Below the pieces are notes generated by a model. The model searched no databases and was not told the DNA's origin. It saw nothing but the letters and a program-made list of their open reading frames with translations. The position numbers were made by a program, and so were the translations under genes. Positions 17,720 through 25,939 of a DNA stretch of 64,000 nt are shown piece by piece. Source of the DNA: Candidatus Rikenella faecigallinarum (GTDB lineage: Bacteria > Bacteroidota > Bacteroidia > Bacteroidales > Rikenellaceae); the NCBI GenBank assembly GCA_019113395.1, contig DXHL01000021.1, positions 62,001-126,000 of the forward strand, written 5' to 3'. Position 1 is the first letter of the stretch, and the number at the start of each line of letters is the position of its first letter.

Positions 17720-19543
17720 GTGAAAGACACCCTCCGGTCTATACACCCCATTGAACTGCTTGCGCCAGCCGGTAATCTCGCTATCGGCCGTGCAGCGCTT
17801 CATGCCGGAGCGGATGCCGTCTATATCGGTGCCGAGCGCTTCGGAGCCCGAACCGCAGCGGGCAACGCCATGGAGGATATCGCCACGCTGGTACAAGAGG
17901 CTCACGCGTTCGGTGCGCGTGTCTATCTGACCCTCAACACCCTGTTGTTCGATTCGGAACTGGCTGCGGCACAACGGACCGCCTTCGAGGCGTATGAAGC
18001 GGGCGTGGATGCCCTGATTGTGCAGGATATGGCCTTTACGCAAATGGAACTGCCGCCCATTGCCCTGCACGCCTCGACCCAAACCTTCAACCTTACGCCG
18101 GAACGGGCCGCCTTTTTAGCTGCCGCAGGATTTTCGCGTCTTGTGGTGGAGCGGGGTGCGTCGCTGGAACAAATCAAGGCAATTCGCGCCGCTATTCCCG
18201 AAGAGGTCGAACTGGAGGCTTTTGTGCATGGAGCGATATGCGTATCGTACAGCGGACAGTGTTACCTGGGACATGCCCTCTGCGGCCGCGGCGGTAATCG
18301 TGGAGCCTGTGCGCAACCCTGCCGGGCCCAATACAACCTATACAACGAACGGGGAGAACTCCTGTTGCGCGACCGTCACCTGCTGTCGGTACGCGACCTG
18401 AATCTGAGCGACCGCCTGCAAGAGGTCATTGAAGCTGGGGTATGCTCGTTAAAAATCGAGGGACGGCTCAAAGAGGAGAGCTACGTGGTGAACAACACGG
18501 CCCACTATCACCGTCGGCTGCAACAGTTGGGTGTGGAGCGTGCATCGGAAGGTGTGGTGCAGTTTGATTTTGAGCCCAATCCCGAAAAGAGTTTTTCACG
18601 CGGTTTCACCACCTACTTTTGGACGGGACGGCATCGGGGCGTGATGGCTCCGGAGGCGCGTTCCATCGGAGAGGCGACGGGCAGCGTGGAACGGTGCGAA
18701 AAGAACACGCTGACGCTTCGGCTGAAACCCGGCATTGAACTGCACAACGGCGACGGACTCTGTTTCATCGGTTCGTCGGGACGGTTGGAAGGGGCACAGG
18801 TCAATCGCGTCGAGGGGAACCGCATCACGTTGAACAAGACGGTCGAACTGCCTCGGGGTACAGAGCTCTTTCGGAACGCCGACCACTCGTTTCGCCCGAC
18901 CTCACAACGGCATATCGACATCACGGTCGCTTTTACCCCGACCGAAATATGCGCGACCGACAGCAGCGGACACTCTGCGTCGGTCGCGCTGCGTTCCGAC
19001 AGTGAGCGTGCCGCCAATCGGGAGTTGGCGGCACGCAACATCCGCAACGCCCTGATAAAGAGCGGCGGAACGATTTTCCACACCACCGAGGTAACGCTTC
19101 CGACAAAAGGCGACCTTCCCTTCCTGCCCGCCTCCGAGTTGAACGGACTGCGGCGCACCCTGCTGGAACGGCTCCTGACAGAACGGTTAAAGGCCTACCA
19201 ACGTCCTGCACCTTACCATCGCCCTGCCCTCTTCCCCTCCCTGCCCCCCGGCACCGCCACCGATTTTCGGGCCAATGTATCGAACGAGGCAGCCGCAGCA
19301 TTTTATCGGTCAGTGGGGGTAGCGGTCGAAGAGGCGGCACTGGAAGCCCAACCCCATCCTGTTTTCGAGGGACGGGAAGTGATGCGGACACCGTACTGCC
19401 TGCGACGGGAGATGGGCACCTGCCTTCGGGAATACCCCGAACTGCGAAACGAAAAACTGTATTTAGAAAATAACGGCACCCGGTTGGAGTTGGTTTTTCA
19501 CTGCGGGACGTGCGAGATGGGAGTGATTTACCGAGGCCGATAG
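17720..19543 (+). CDS. U32-family peptidase / RlhA-YhbU-type protein
   Basis: Protein of 607 residues of the U32 (collagenase-like) family. It opens IELLAPAGNLAIGRAALHAGADAVYIGAERFGAR, then carries the conserved ALIVQDMAF and the signature E-x-F-x-H-G-A-x-C-x-S-Y-S-G-x-C. Cysteine clusters GQCYLGH, CGRGGNRGACAQPCR and a C-terminal CxxC-like segment suggest an Fe-S cluster, as in the RNA-modifying members RlhA and TrhP. RNA hydroxylation is therefore as likely as proteolysis. The start is a GTG at 17720; family members begin within a few residues of ELLAPAGN. Confidence 0.88.
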   Translation: MKDTLRSIHPIELLAPAGNLAIGRAALHAGADAVYIGAERFGARTAAGNAMEDIATLVQEAHAFGARVYLTLNTLLFDSELAAAQRTAFEAYEAGVDALIVQDMAFTQMELPPIALHASTQTFNLTPERAAFLAAAGFSRLVVERGASLEQIKAIRAAIPEEVELEAFVHGAICVSYSGQCYLGHALCGRGGNRGACAQPCRAQYNLYNERGELLLRDRHLLSVRDLNLSDRLQEVIEAGVCSLKIEGRLKEESYVVNNTAHYHRRLQQLGVERASEGVVQFDFEPNPEKSFSRGFTTYFWTGRHRGVMAPEARSIGEATGSVERCEKNTLTLRLKPGIELHNGDGLCFIGSSGRLEGAQVNRVEGNRITLNKTVELPRGTELFRNADHSFRPTSQRHIDITVAFTPTEICATDSSGHSASVALRSDSERAANRELAARNIRNALIKSGGTIFHTTEVTLPTKGDLPFLPASELNGLRRTLLERLLTERLKAYQRPAPYHRPALFPSLPPGTATDFRANVSNEAAAAFYRSVGVAVEEAALEAQPHPVFEGREVMRTPYCLRREMGTCLREYPELRNEKLYLENNGTRLELVFHCGTCEMGVIYRGR

Positions 19544-19653
19544 ACGATTTTCCGGTTGTTTGTCGTTCACCTCAGCCCCACCCGACTCCGCACTACCCTC
19601 TCCTCCTCCGAATGGCCGATGAAGATAGTCCAATTGTCAGTCAATTTAATACG

Positions 19654-21513
19654 ATGAGCGACAGCATCAAACACGAATGCGGGATAGCAATGGTACGCCT
19701 GCTGAAACCGCTGGAACACTATCGGGAGACCTACGGTACCGACCTGTGGGGTCTGAACAAGCTCTACCTGCTGATGGAGAAACAGCACAACCGCGGCCAG
19801 GAAGGGGCCGGTCTGGCCGCTGTCAAGCTCCACGCCGAACCGGGCGAAGAGTATATTTTTCGCGAACGCGCCATGGGAACCGGGGCCATTCAGGAGATTT
19901 TCTCGTCCGTTCACCGCGACCTGGCCGCCGACCCGCTCCATCGTCCCTTTGTCGGTGAACTCTATATGGGTCACCTGCGGTACAGCACCACGGGACGTTC
20001 CGGCATTTCGTATACGCACCCTTTCCTGCGCCGTAACAACTGGCGCAGCCGCAATCTTTCGCTGGCCGGCAACTTCAACCTGACCAATGTGGATGAGTTG
20101 TTTGCCCACATTGTCTCGCGCGGCCAGCACCCCCGCCACAATGCCGATACCTTTATCCTGCTCGAACAGCTGGGCTACCTGCTGGACAGCGAAGTAGACC
20201 GCCAATACCAACACTTCAAGGCACAGGGTCTGGAAGGCGCCCCGCTGAACGCAGCCATCGAAACTCATGTCGATATCGAGCGTATTCTGCGCGAAGCGTC
20301 CCAGTTGTGGGACGGGGGTTACGTGATATGTGGTCTGACAGGGAGCGGTGAGATGTTCTCGCTGCGCGACCCGCACGGCATTCGCCCTGCTTTCTACTAC
20401 ATCTCAGACGATGTGGTTGCCGTTGCTTCCGAACGTCCTGTGCTGCAAACCACTTTCGACATCGACACCGACCAGGTACACGAACTGCTGCCGGGACAGG
20501 CGCTGCTGGTCAATCAGTCGGGCGCATGGCGGTTGGCGCAGGTGCTGCCTGCCGGTGAGGTCAAAGCCTGTTCGTTCGAACGCATCTATTTCTCACGCGG
20601 CAGCGACTGCGACATCTACCGCGAACGGAAAGAGTTGGGGCGTCTGCTGGTCGAAGAGGTGCTGAGCCGCGTCGATTATGACTTTGCGCACACGGTCTTC
20701 TCGTTTATTCCGAACACGGCCGAGGTGGCCTACATGGGGATGATGGAGGGTCTTCAGGAGTGGTTCAACCGCCAGAAATGCCATGCCCTGCTGGCCTCGC
20801 GCGAGACGCTGACCGAAGCCGAAATCACCGACATTATGGCCATGCGGGTACGCACCGAAAAACTGGCCCTCAAAGACATTAAACTGCGGACCTTTATCGC
20901 CGAGGACAGCAGCCGCGACGACCTGGCCGCACACGTCTACGACACGACCTACGGCACCACTCGCCCCGGAGTGGATTCGGTGGTAGCCATCGACGACAGC
21001 ATTGTCCGCGGCACGACGCTTCGCCGCAGCATCGTACACATTCTCAGCCGCCAGCGTCCCCGCAAGATTGTGATTGTCTCCAGCTCGCCCCAAATCCGCT
21101 ATCCGGACTGCTACGGTATCGACATGTCGAGCATGGGTGAGTTTATCGCCTTCAATGCAGCGATTGAGTTGCTGCGGGAACGGGGCATGTCCTCCCGCAT
21201 TGACGAGGTATACCGACTCTGCAAGGCTCAGGAACATCTGCCCAAGGAAGAAATTGTCAATCACGTCAAGGCCATCTACGAACCGTTCAGTGACCGCGAC
21301 ATCTCGGACCGCATTGCACGGATGATAACTCCGTCAGACTGTCCGTCGGAGGTAGAGGTAGTGTATCAAACCATTGCGGATTTGCATCGAGCCTGTCCGA
21401 ACCATACGGGGGACTGGTATTTTTCGGGCAATTATCCCACTCCCGGCGGGAATAAACTGGTGAATCGTGCCTACATTGACTGGTACGAGGGTCGAGGTCG
21501 GGGTGACCGCTAG
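19654..21513 (+). CDS. long amidophosphoribosyltransferase-like protein (PurF family)
   Basis: Protein of 619 residues. An N-terminal class II glutamine amidotransferase domain begins MSDSIKHECGIAM, in which C9 would become the N-terminal nucleophile after removal of eight residues. A C-terminal type I phosphoribosyltransferase domain carries the PRPP loop VVAIDDSIVRGTT near residues 445-457. It is 110-150 residues longer than typical PurF, with inserts in the glutaminase domain and a longer tail, and matches the long paralogue class seen in Bacteroidales. It probably makes phosphoribosylamine for purines, but a modified role is possible. The ATG at 19654 is preferred because it sets the Cys near the N-terminus; ATG 19612 is an alternative. 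Confidence 0.85.
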   Translation: MSDSIKHECGIAMVRLLKPLEHYRETYGTDLWGLNKLYLLMEKQHNRGQEGAGLAAVKLHAEPGEEYIFRERAMGTGAIQEIFSSVHRDLAADPLHRPFVGELYMGHLRYSTTGRSGISYTHPFLRRNNWRSRNLSLAGNFNLTNVDELFAHIVSRGQHPRHNADTFILLEQLGYLLDSEVDRQYQHFKAQGLEGAPLNAAIETHVDIERILREASQLWDGGYVICGLTGSGEMFSLRDPHGIRPAFYYISDDVVAVASERPVLQTTFDIDTDQVHELLPGQALLVNQSGAWRLAQVLPAGEVKACSFERIYFSRGSDCDIYRERKELGRLLVEEVLSRVDYDFAHTVFSFIPNTAEVAYMGMMEGLQEWFNRQKCHALLASRETLTEAEITDIMAMRVRTEKLALKDIKLRTFIAEDSSRDDLAAHVYDTTYGTTRPGVDSVVAIDDSIVRGTTLRRSIVHILSRQRPRKIVIVSSSPQIRYPDCYGIDMSSMGEFIAFNAAIELLRERGMSSRIDEVYRLCKAQEHLPKEEIVNHVKAIYEPFSDRDISDRIARMITPSDCPSEVEVVYQTIADLHRACPNHTGDWYFSGNYPTPGGNKLVNRAYIDWYEGRGRGDR

Positions 21514-21538
21514 GGAGTTTTCGTCTCGAGTTGTTTCG

Positions 21539-21571
21539 TGCGCGTCCACAGGTAGTGGGCGCGCATTTTTT
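21539..21571 (+). terminator. Rho-independent terminator after the PurF-like gene
   Basis: TGCGCG-T-CCAC / GTGG-G-CGCGCA forms a 10-bp stem with one internal mismatch and a 5-nt loop, followed by TTTTTT. It isolates the downstream cassette from transcription of this gene. Confidence 0.88.
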
Positions 21572-21575
21572 ATGG

Positions 21576-22226
21576 TTTGGAGGGGTTTGGGGCCGCAAGG
21601 ACTGTTTTCCGGGCGCCGACGGCAGCACGATAACACAAGTAACTGGAGCCGACCCGAATGCAGAAACAATCTCGATTTATGATGCTGATGGAAACACTGA
21701 ATTAACAGAAGATGGCACGGGATACAGAAAAATAAACATTACTACTTCAGGAGTTATCAACGGGACTACCTCAATGATTTATTCTGTTAAAAACCCGCTT
21801 ACATTTATCTATAATACAACTACTCCTTATGACTGGTATGCAACATTGGCTATCAATCAGGACAATACATTATGGGGAGATGGGAGTATAAAGAGCACTT
21901 ATGACCCCTGTCCAAAAGGATGGCGAGTACCAACAGATGCATCTAAGACCTATGGGGACTTTTCTACTGTTACCATGACGCTATCGGGTTCCGGTACGAA
22001 TGTAGCAAACGGGAGGAAATACATCCATATGGGGTGGTTTCCTGCGGCGGGGTATCGCAACTTCAATAGTGGCGTTTTTGGCGTCGTTGGCAGCATCGGC
22101 TGCTGCCGGTCCGCTTCAATTAGTGGTACGGATGCCAGGCACCTACGCTTCGATATGAGCGATGTCAACCCTGGCTACACCAACTACCGGGCATGGGCTT
22201 TATCCGTTCGTTGCGTGCAGGAGTAA
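21576..22226 (+). pseudogene. cassette 1: promoterless C-terminal fragment of a FISUMP/C-type-lectin-like protein
   Basis: An open frame of about 216 codons without a credible start, signal peptide or promoter. It begins at the shared sequence FGGVWGRKDCFPGADGSTI and runs through SVKNPLTFIYNTTTPYDWY and YDPCPKGWRVPT (FISUMP hallmark) to AAGYRNFNSG and RAWALSVRCVQE-stop. The C-terminal block matches the variable ends of diversity-generating-retroelement targets, and 37 of 43 codons before the final CGG-GCA end in C or T. It lies 5 bp after the terminator of the PurF-like gene and is more AT-rich than its neighbours. A silent donor cassette is one reading; a decayed gene is the alternative. Confidence 0.65.
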
Positions 22227-22394
22227 CGTGTGGGGAATCGAAGGAGCGGGATAAGGGGGGAGTAATCCGCAGGGGTATCCGTATAGGGGAAGAGAGGGAA
22301 GGCGCAGGGAGCAGCTCCGGTTCTCCCGGTGGGAAAAGAGCGCAAAGAGCAGATAAACCCCAAGCGAGGAAACCCGGACCCGAGCAATACACTA
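22227..22394 (+). repeat. conserved 3' flank of cassette 1
   Basis: Directly after the stop codon begins a non-coding flank (GGGGAATCGAAGGAGCGGG...) shared with the flanks at 52578-52743 (minus) and 58857-59014. It includes a hairpin of the form CTCTCCC-GGA-GGGA about 100 nt past the stop and the shared run ATAAACCCCAAGCGAGGAA. Confidence 0.8.
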
Positions 22395-22695
22395 GGACGG
22401 AGCCAGTGGAGGGCGCGCGATATAGCGCAGGCCTCCGCAGCCCCATGGCTCCGGCCTGACACGGTTGCTCACGCAACCGCTTATCCTCAAACACGAATTG
22501 GCTGGCATGCTAAACGACAGTTTATCAACTCCTAATATCAAGCGAAGCCGACTGCACAAGCAGTCGTGCAGGCCGAAGCCGCCCCATGCGGAGGCCTGCT
22601 CCTGACGGAGCATTCCCCGCCGGCTTCGACCTGAGACCCCTTTGTGGCTTGATACGAATCGGCTCACGCACCGAGCGGTAGCGAGCAAACCCCGC
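22395..22695. repeat. mosaic palindromic repeat tract A
   Basis: Two imperfect palindromes of ~62-66 bp, at 22395-22456 (outer arms GGACGGAGCCA / TGGCTCCGGCC) and 22569-22634 (GGCCGAAGCCG / CCGGCTTCGACC, inner hairpin TGCTCC/GGAGCA). They are separated by short hairpins such as GGTTGC-TCAC-GCAACC and ACTGC-ACAA-GCAGT, and followed by a GATACGAATCGGCTCACGC module. The same modules recur in the tracts at 42.5, 49.0, 52.1 and 59.0 kb. There is no coding potential. Confidence 0.75.
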
Positions 22696-22774
22696 GAGAA
22701 AACACCTTAAACGCCCCCCTGCCGCAAGATAAGGCCAGGCTGGCAAACGCCCGTCGTCTGCGGCCATTGAGCCA

Positions 22775-23569
22775 TTACCCGATTAGTTGGAAATGGCGCA
22801 GCGCACGTGCTATTCCGTGGTCATCGACCGAGGTTGTGACGTACGAGGCGGCCTGTTGGACCTCAGGAGCCGCATTGCCCATCGCCACGGAGAGGGCCGC
22901 GTGTTGCAACATGGGGATGTCGTTGCCGCCATCACCGAAGGCCATTGTGTCCGAGAGTGGAATACCCCAATGCTCCAACATACGGTCAATGCCTTCTGCC
23001 TTGCTGACCCCTTGGGGCACAATATCCGTAAAGAGCGGATTCCAGCGCATGGAGCGGCAGTGCGGAAAAAGGTCGCGCATCAGGTCGGCTTCACGTTCCG
23101 GCCCGAAGAAGGCAATAAGTTGTTGAACCCCCTCCCGCGCACGGGCGCTCCACTCCTCGAGCGGGAGGACAAGAGCCCTGTTCTCCGTTTCAATCATTTT
23201 ACGCACGCGGGTAACCCGGTCATCCACATAGTTGAGCACCATGTTTTGTGCTCCGGCCAACACACAGGCAAAACGCCCCGAATCAGACTGGTAACGAATC
23301 AGCCGTTCGATGTCCGAAGGGTCGATTTGTCGGCTGAAGATGACCTCTCCGTCCGCCGTCAGGCAGTATCCGCCATTCAGCGCCACGTAACCGTCGAACG
23401 GGAAATCGACACACGGAAAGATATCCAGCGGATGACGCCCCGAAGCGATAAAGAGTTTGATGCCTCGTTCGTGCAGTTGGCGCAGGGCCTCACGTGCTGA
23501 GTCGGGGATAGTGTGGGTACGGAAACTGACAAGCGTACCGTCAATGTCGAAGAAAACAGCATGAATCAT
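22775..23569 (-). CDS. HAD-superfamily Cof-type sugar phosphatase
   Basis: Cof-type (class IIB) HAD hydrolase of 264 residues. Motif I is FFDIDGT with nucleophile D8 and acid D10; motif II is ASGR; motif III/IV is KAEGIDRML...AFGDGGNDIPML. The alpha/beta cap between them is of normal size. It probably dephosphorylates sugar phosphates or flavin-type substrates. Its 3' end abuts repeat tract A. Confidence 0.92.
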   Translation of the reverse strand: MIHAVFFDIDGTLVSFRTHTIPDSAREALRQLHERGIKLFIASGRHPLDIFPCVDFPFDGYVALNGGYCLTADGEVIFSRQIDPSDIERLIRYQSDSGRFACVLAGAQNMVLNYVDDRVTRVRKMIETENRALVLPLEEWSARAREGVQQLIAFFGPEREADLMRDLFPHCRSMRWNPLFTDIVPQGVSKAEGIDRMLEHWGIPLSDTMAFGDGGNDIPMLQHAALSVAMGNAAPEVQQAASYVTTSVDDHGIARALRHFQLIG

Positions 23570-23652
23570 GGGATGCAGAAACGTGAAAAACGGGAAATAG
23601 TTTAGCCGTGTAAAACGTTATTACTTATAAATAACTTCAAAACAGCAGAGTC

Positions 23653-23814
23653 ATGGACGAGCATATTCTGGACGATGCCCTGTTGATGCGGCTGGTCACC
23701 GAGGGCGATGCGGAGTTGCTGGCCATTGACCGGTGGTTGAGTGCGGTTTTTCATGCGCAAGAGGCAAAGACACCCGTAAACATCCCGTCATCGCACACGG
23801 AACGACCGCAGTAG
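23653..23814 (+). CDS. small hypothetical protein
   Basis: Possible 53-residue acidic protein (MDEHILDDALLMRLVTEGDA...). It reads away from the divergent HAD gene and its last 27 bp overlap the 3' end of the ABC ATPase gene on the other strand. The N-terminal part resembles the cytoplasmic start of FecR-like anti-sigma factors, but it has no membrane segment. It may be a remnant or a spurious frame. Confidence 0.4.
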   Translation: MDEHILDDALLMRLVTEGDAELLAIDRWLSAVFHAQEAKTPVNIPSSHTERPQ

Positions 23815-24804
23815 TGTGGCAAGCGCGTGGAAATCGGGCACCTCAACGGTCGTGCGGTTATCCGTACGGGTCAGTACGCATCTGGCAACGGCAGAAGACC
23901 CGACAAGCACATCAGCCTCTCTCCTCTCATCCTCAACCACTTCGTAGCCGAATCGAGTTGCCGTACGCTCCACCATACGCGCCACGGCAGGCTCTACATC
24001 AGCAGCTACCCGAAGCGTTCCTCGAGTAATCCGTTTGAGTTGCACCGTTCCTTGCGGGGTCAGCGTGAGCGGTGTTCCCTCGAACATCCCTTCAAGCATT
24101 CCCGAGAGGAGCATATCCTCGGGCGCCCCGGCAGCCACACCCCGAGGGGTCATCACCCAGAGGGTATCACACAGTTCGAGTGCCGTCGAGAGGTCGTGCG
24201 ACGAGTAGAGAATCGTTTTTCCCGTCTCGTGGGCCAGGTCACGCAGCAGGAGGGCAATCTGGTAACGGTTCGGGAGGTCGAGGAACGCGGTCGGTTCGTC
24301 GAGCAGCACCAGGGGGGTATCCTGTGCCAGGGCACGGGCAATCATCACCCGCTGGCGTTCGCCGTCGCTGAGGCTGTCAAGGGTTTTATCGTGGAAAGCC
24401 GCCATGCCTACCCTTTCGAGCGACTCGGCGACCATCCGTTCGTCGGCCTCAGTCAGCGAGCCGAACCACCCCGTATAGGGAGCCCGTCCCATGGCCACCA
24501 CCTCGTGTACACGCAGGTGGGCGACCGTAACGGGTTCCGTCGTGACAAAGGCAATGAGACGGGCTTTTTCCGCGGCAGCAAGGGCTGCCACATCCTTCCC
24601 GCCCATGGTGACACGCCCGTCCAGCGGTTTACGCACCCCGGCCAGCACACGCAGCAGTGTGCTCTTCCCCACTCCGTTGCGTCCGAGCAGGGCGATAAGT
24701 TCCCCTTCGGGAGCGGCGAGCGCGAGGCATTCGACCAGCAGGCGGGTTGGGGCGTGTCGCTGAGGGTAACCGAGGGTCAGGTTTTCGACTTTGAGTTGCA
24801 TCAC
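23788..24804 (-). CDS. FecE-type ABC transporter ATPase with C-terminal extension
   Basis: ATPase of 338 residues for iron-siderophore, haem or cobalamin import. Walker A GRNGVGKST is at 41-49, the Q-loop region is VTTEPVTVAHLRV, the signature is LSDGERQRV and Walker B is PLVLLDEPTAFLD with the switch His in YSSHDLS. About 90 residues follow the usual end of the domain (from RGTLRVAADVEP), forming an extra alpha/beta region of unknown role. Its start overlaps the permease stop by 4 bp (ATGA), so the two are coupled. No periplasmic binding protein gene is adjacent. Confidence 0.9.
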   Translation of the reverse strand: MMQLKVENLTLGYPQRHAPTRLLVECLALAAPEGELIALLGRNGVGKSTLLRVLAGVRKPLDGRVTMGGKDVAALAAAEKARLIAFVTTEPVTVAHLRVHEVVAMGRAPYTGWFGSLTEADERMVAESLERVGMAAFHDKTLDSLSDGERQRVMIARALAQDTPLVLLDEPTAFLDLPNRYQIALLLRDLAHETGKTILYSSHDLSTALELCDTLWVMTPRGVAAGAPEDMLLSGMLEGMFEGTPLTLTPQGTVQLKRITRGTLRVAADVEPAVARMVERTATRFGYEVVEDERREADVLVGSSAVARCVLTRTDNRTTVEVPDFHALATLLRSFRVR

Positions 24805-25790
24805 ATGACCCTCCCCCGTTTGCTGTTCACAACCACCATCACCACCACCGGAATCCCGAGCAGCGCAGTAATCGTATTGACCGGCAGGATGAGTTCCGTT
24901 CCGGGCAGTTGCGAGACCATATCACAAAACAGCATCAGATTGGCCCCGATAAGCACCGATGCGGGGAGCAGGATACGATGGTCGGCCCGACGGAAGAGCA
25001 TGCGGGCCACGTGGGGCACAGCGATGCCGACAAAACCGATGGGGCCGCAAAAGGCAGTGACACTGCCTGCCAGGAGTGCCGTAGCCAGGAAAAGGAGCAG
25101 CCTCACCCGTTTCACGGAGACTCCCATGCTGCGGGCATAGCCTTCGCCCAGCAGGAGCAGGTTGAGCGGTTTGACGGAGAGTGCCGCCATCACAAGGCCT
25201 CCGACGACACAGACCGTCAGAATCAACAGTTGCCCGTGCGAGAGTCCTCCGAGGCTTCCCATCGACCAGATAACAAAACTTTTGAGGGCCGAATCGCTGC
25301 TGAAGTACTGGAGCAAATCGACAAAGGCCGTTGCCGCGCTGCCGAACATCATCCCGAGAATCAGGACAGCCATAATATCGCGAATGCGTGACGAGACTGC
25401 CATGACGAGCAACAGGATAGCCGCAGCACCGAGCCACGCCGCTGCAGCCACCCCAATGTCGCGTGCCACACCGAAGGCTCCGAGGATCGGGAATCCCAAC
25501 AGAAAGAAGGCTACCCCGAGACTGGCTCCCGAGCTGACCCCCAACACATAGGGTCCCGCCAAGGGGTTTCGGAAGAGGGTCTGCATCAGGAGCCCTCCGG
25601 CCGAAAGAGCCGCACCGGCCAACAGCGCCACGGCAGCTTTCGGGAGGCGGAAGTCGAACAGAATGCGGCGGACAATCTCATTGTCCGCCGCCCCGCCGAA
25701 AGGCCATACGGCCCCCGTCGAGCCGACCAGCACATCGGCCGCCACAAGCAGCAGCATAAGGAGTATCAGGAGTGCGAATTTGAGTTTCAA
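24801..25790 (-). CDS. FecCD-family ABC permease
   Basis: Multi-span inner-membrane permease of 329 residues, with the FecCD hallmarks LAGAALSAGGLLMQTLFRNPLA, PYVLGVSSGASLG, and the coupling region ARSMGVSVKRVR. About nine to ten transmembrane helices are visible. It pairs with the ATPase at 23788. The missing binding protein and TonB receptor must lie elsewhere, so the substrate (ferric siderophore, haem or B12) cannot be decided here. Confidence 0.92.
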   Translation of the reverse strand: MKLKFALLILLMLLLVAADVLVGSTGAVWPFGGAADNEIVRRILFDFRLPKAAVALLAGAALSAGGLLMQTLFRNPLAGPYVLGVSSGASLGVAFFLLGFPILGAFGVARDIGVAAAAWLGAAAILLLVMAVSSRIRDIMAVLILGMMFGSAATAFVDLLQYFSSDSALKSFVIWSMGSLGGLSHGQLLILTVCVVGGLVMAALSVKPLNLLLLGEGYARSMGVSVKRVRLLLFLATALLAGSVTAFCGPIGFVGIAVPHVARMLFRRADHRILLPASVLIGANLMLFCDMVSQLPGTELILPVNTITALLGIPVVVMVVVNSKRGRVM

Positions 25791-25939
25791 AACGTTTTCT
25801 TTGGGTCACGGTCGCCGCAGGGCGGGCCATTGTTTTTCATTCGGTCGGACGGGTGTCGGAAAGTTCAGACGATAGTAGGAAGGACACGCCCGCAGGCTTG
25901 TATCTCCCTACCCGAGTTATTACGCGCAGTCGGACAGCA

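Noticed and set aside
22391..22695. Repeat palindromes as integron attC sites next to promoterless cassettes
   Set aside because: I find no consistent RYYYAAC/GTTRRRY core pairs and no integrase gene in the window; the cassettes also lack complete reading frames.
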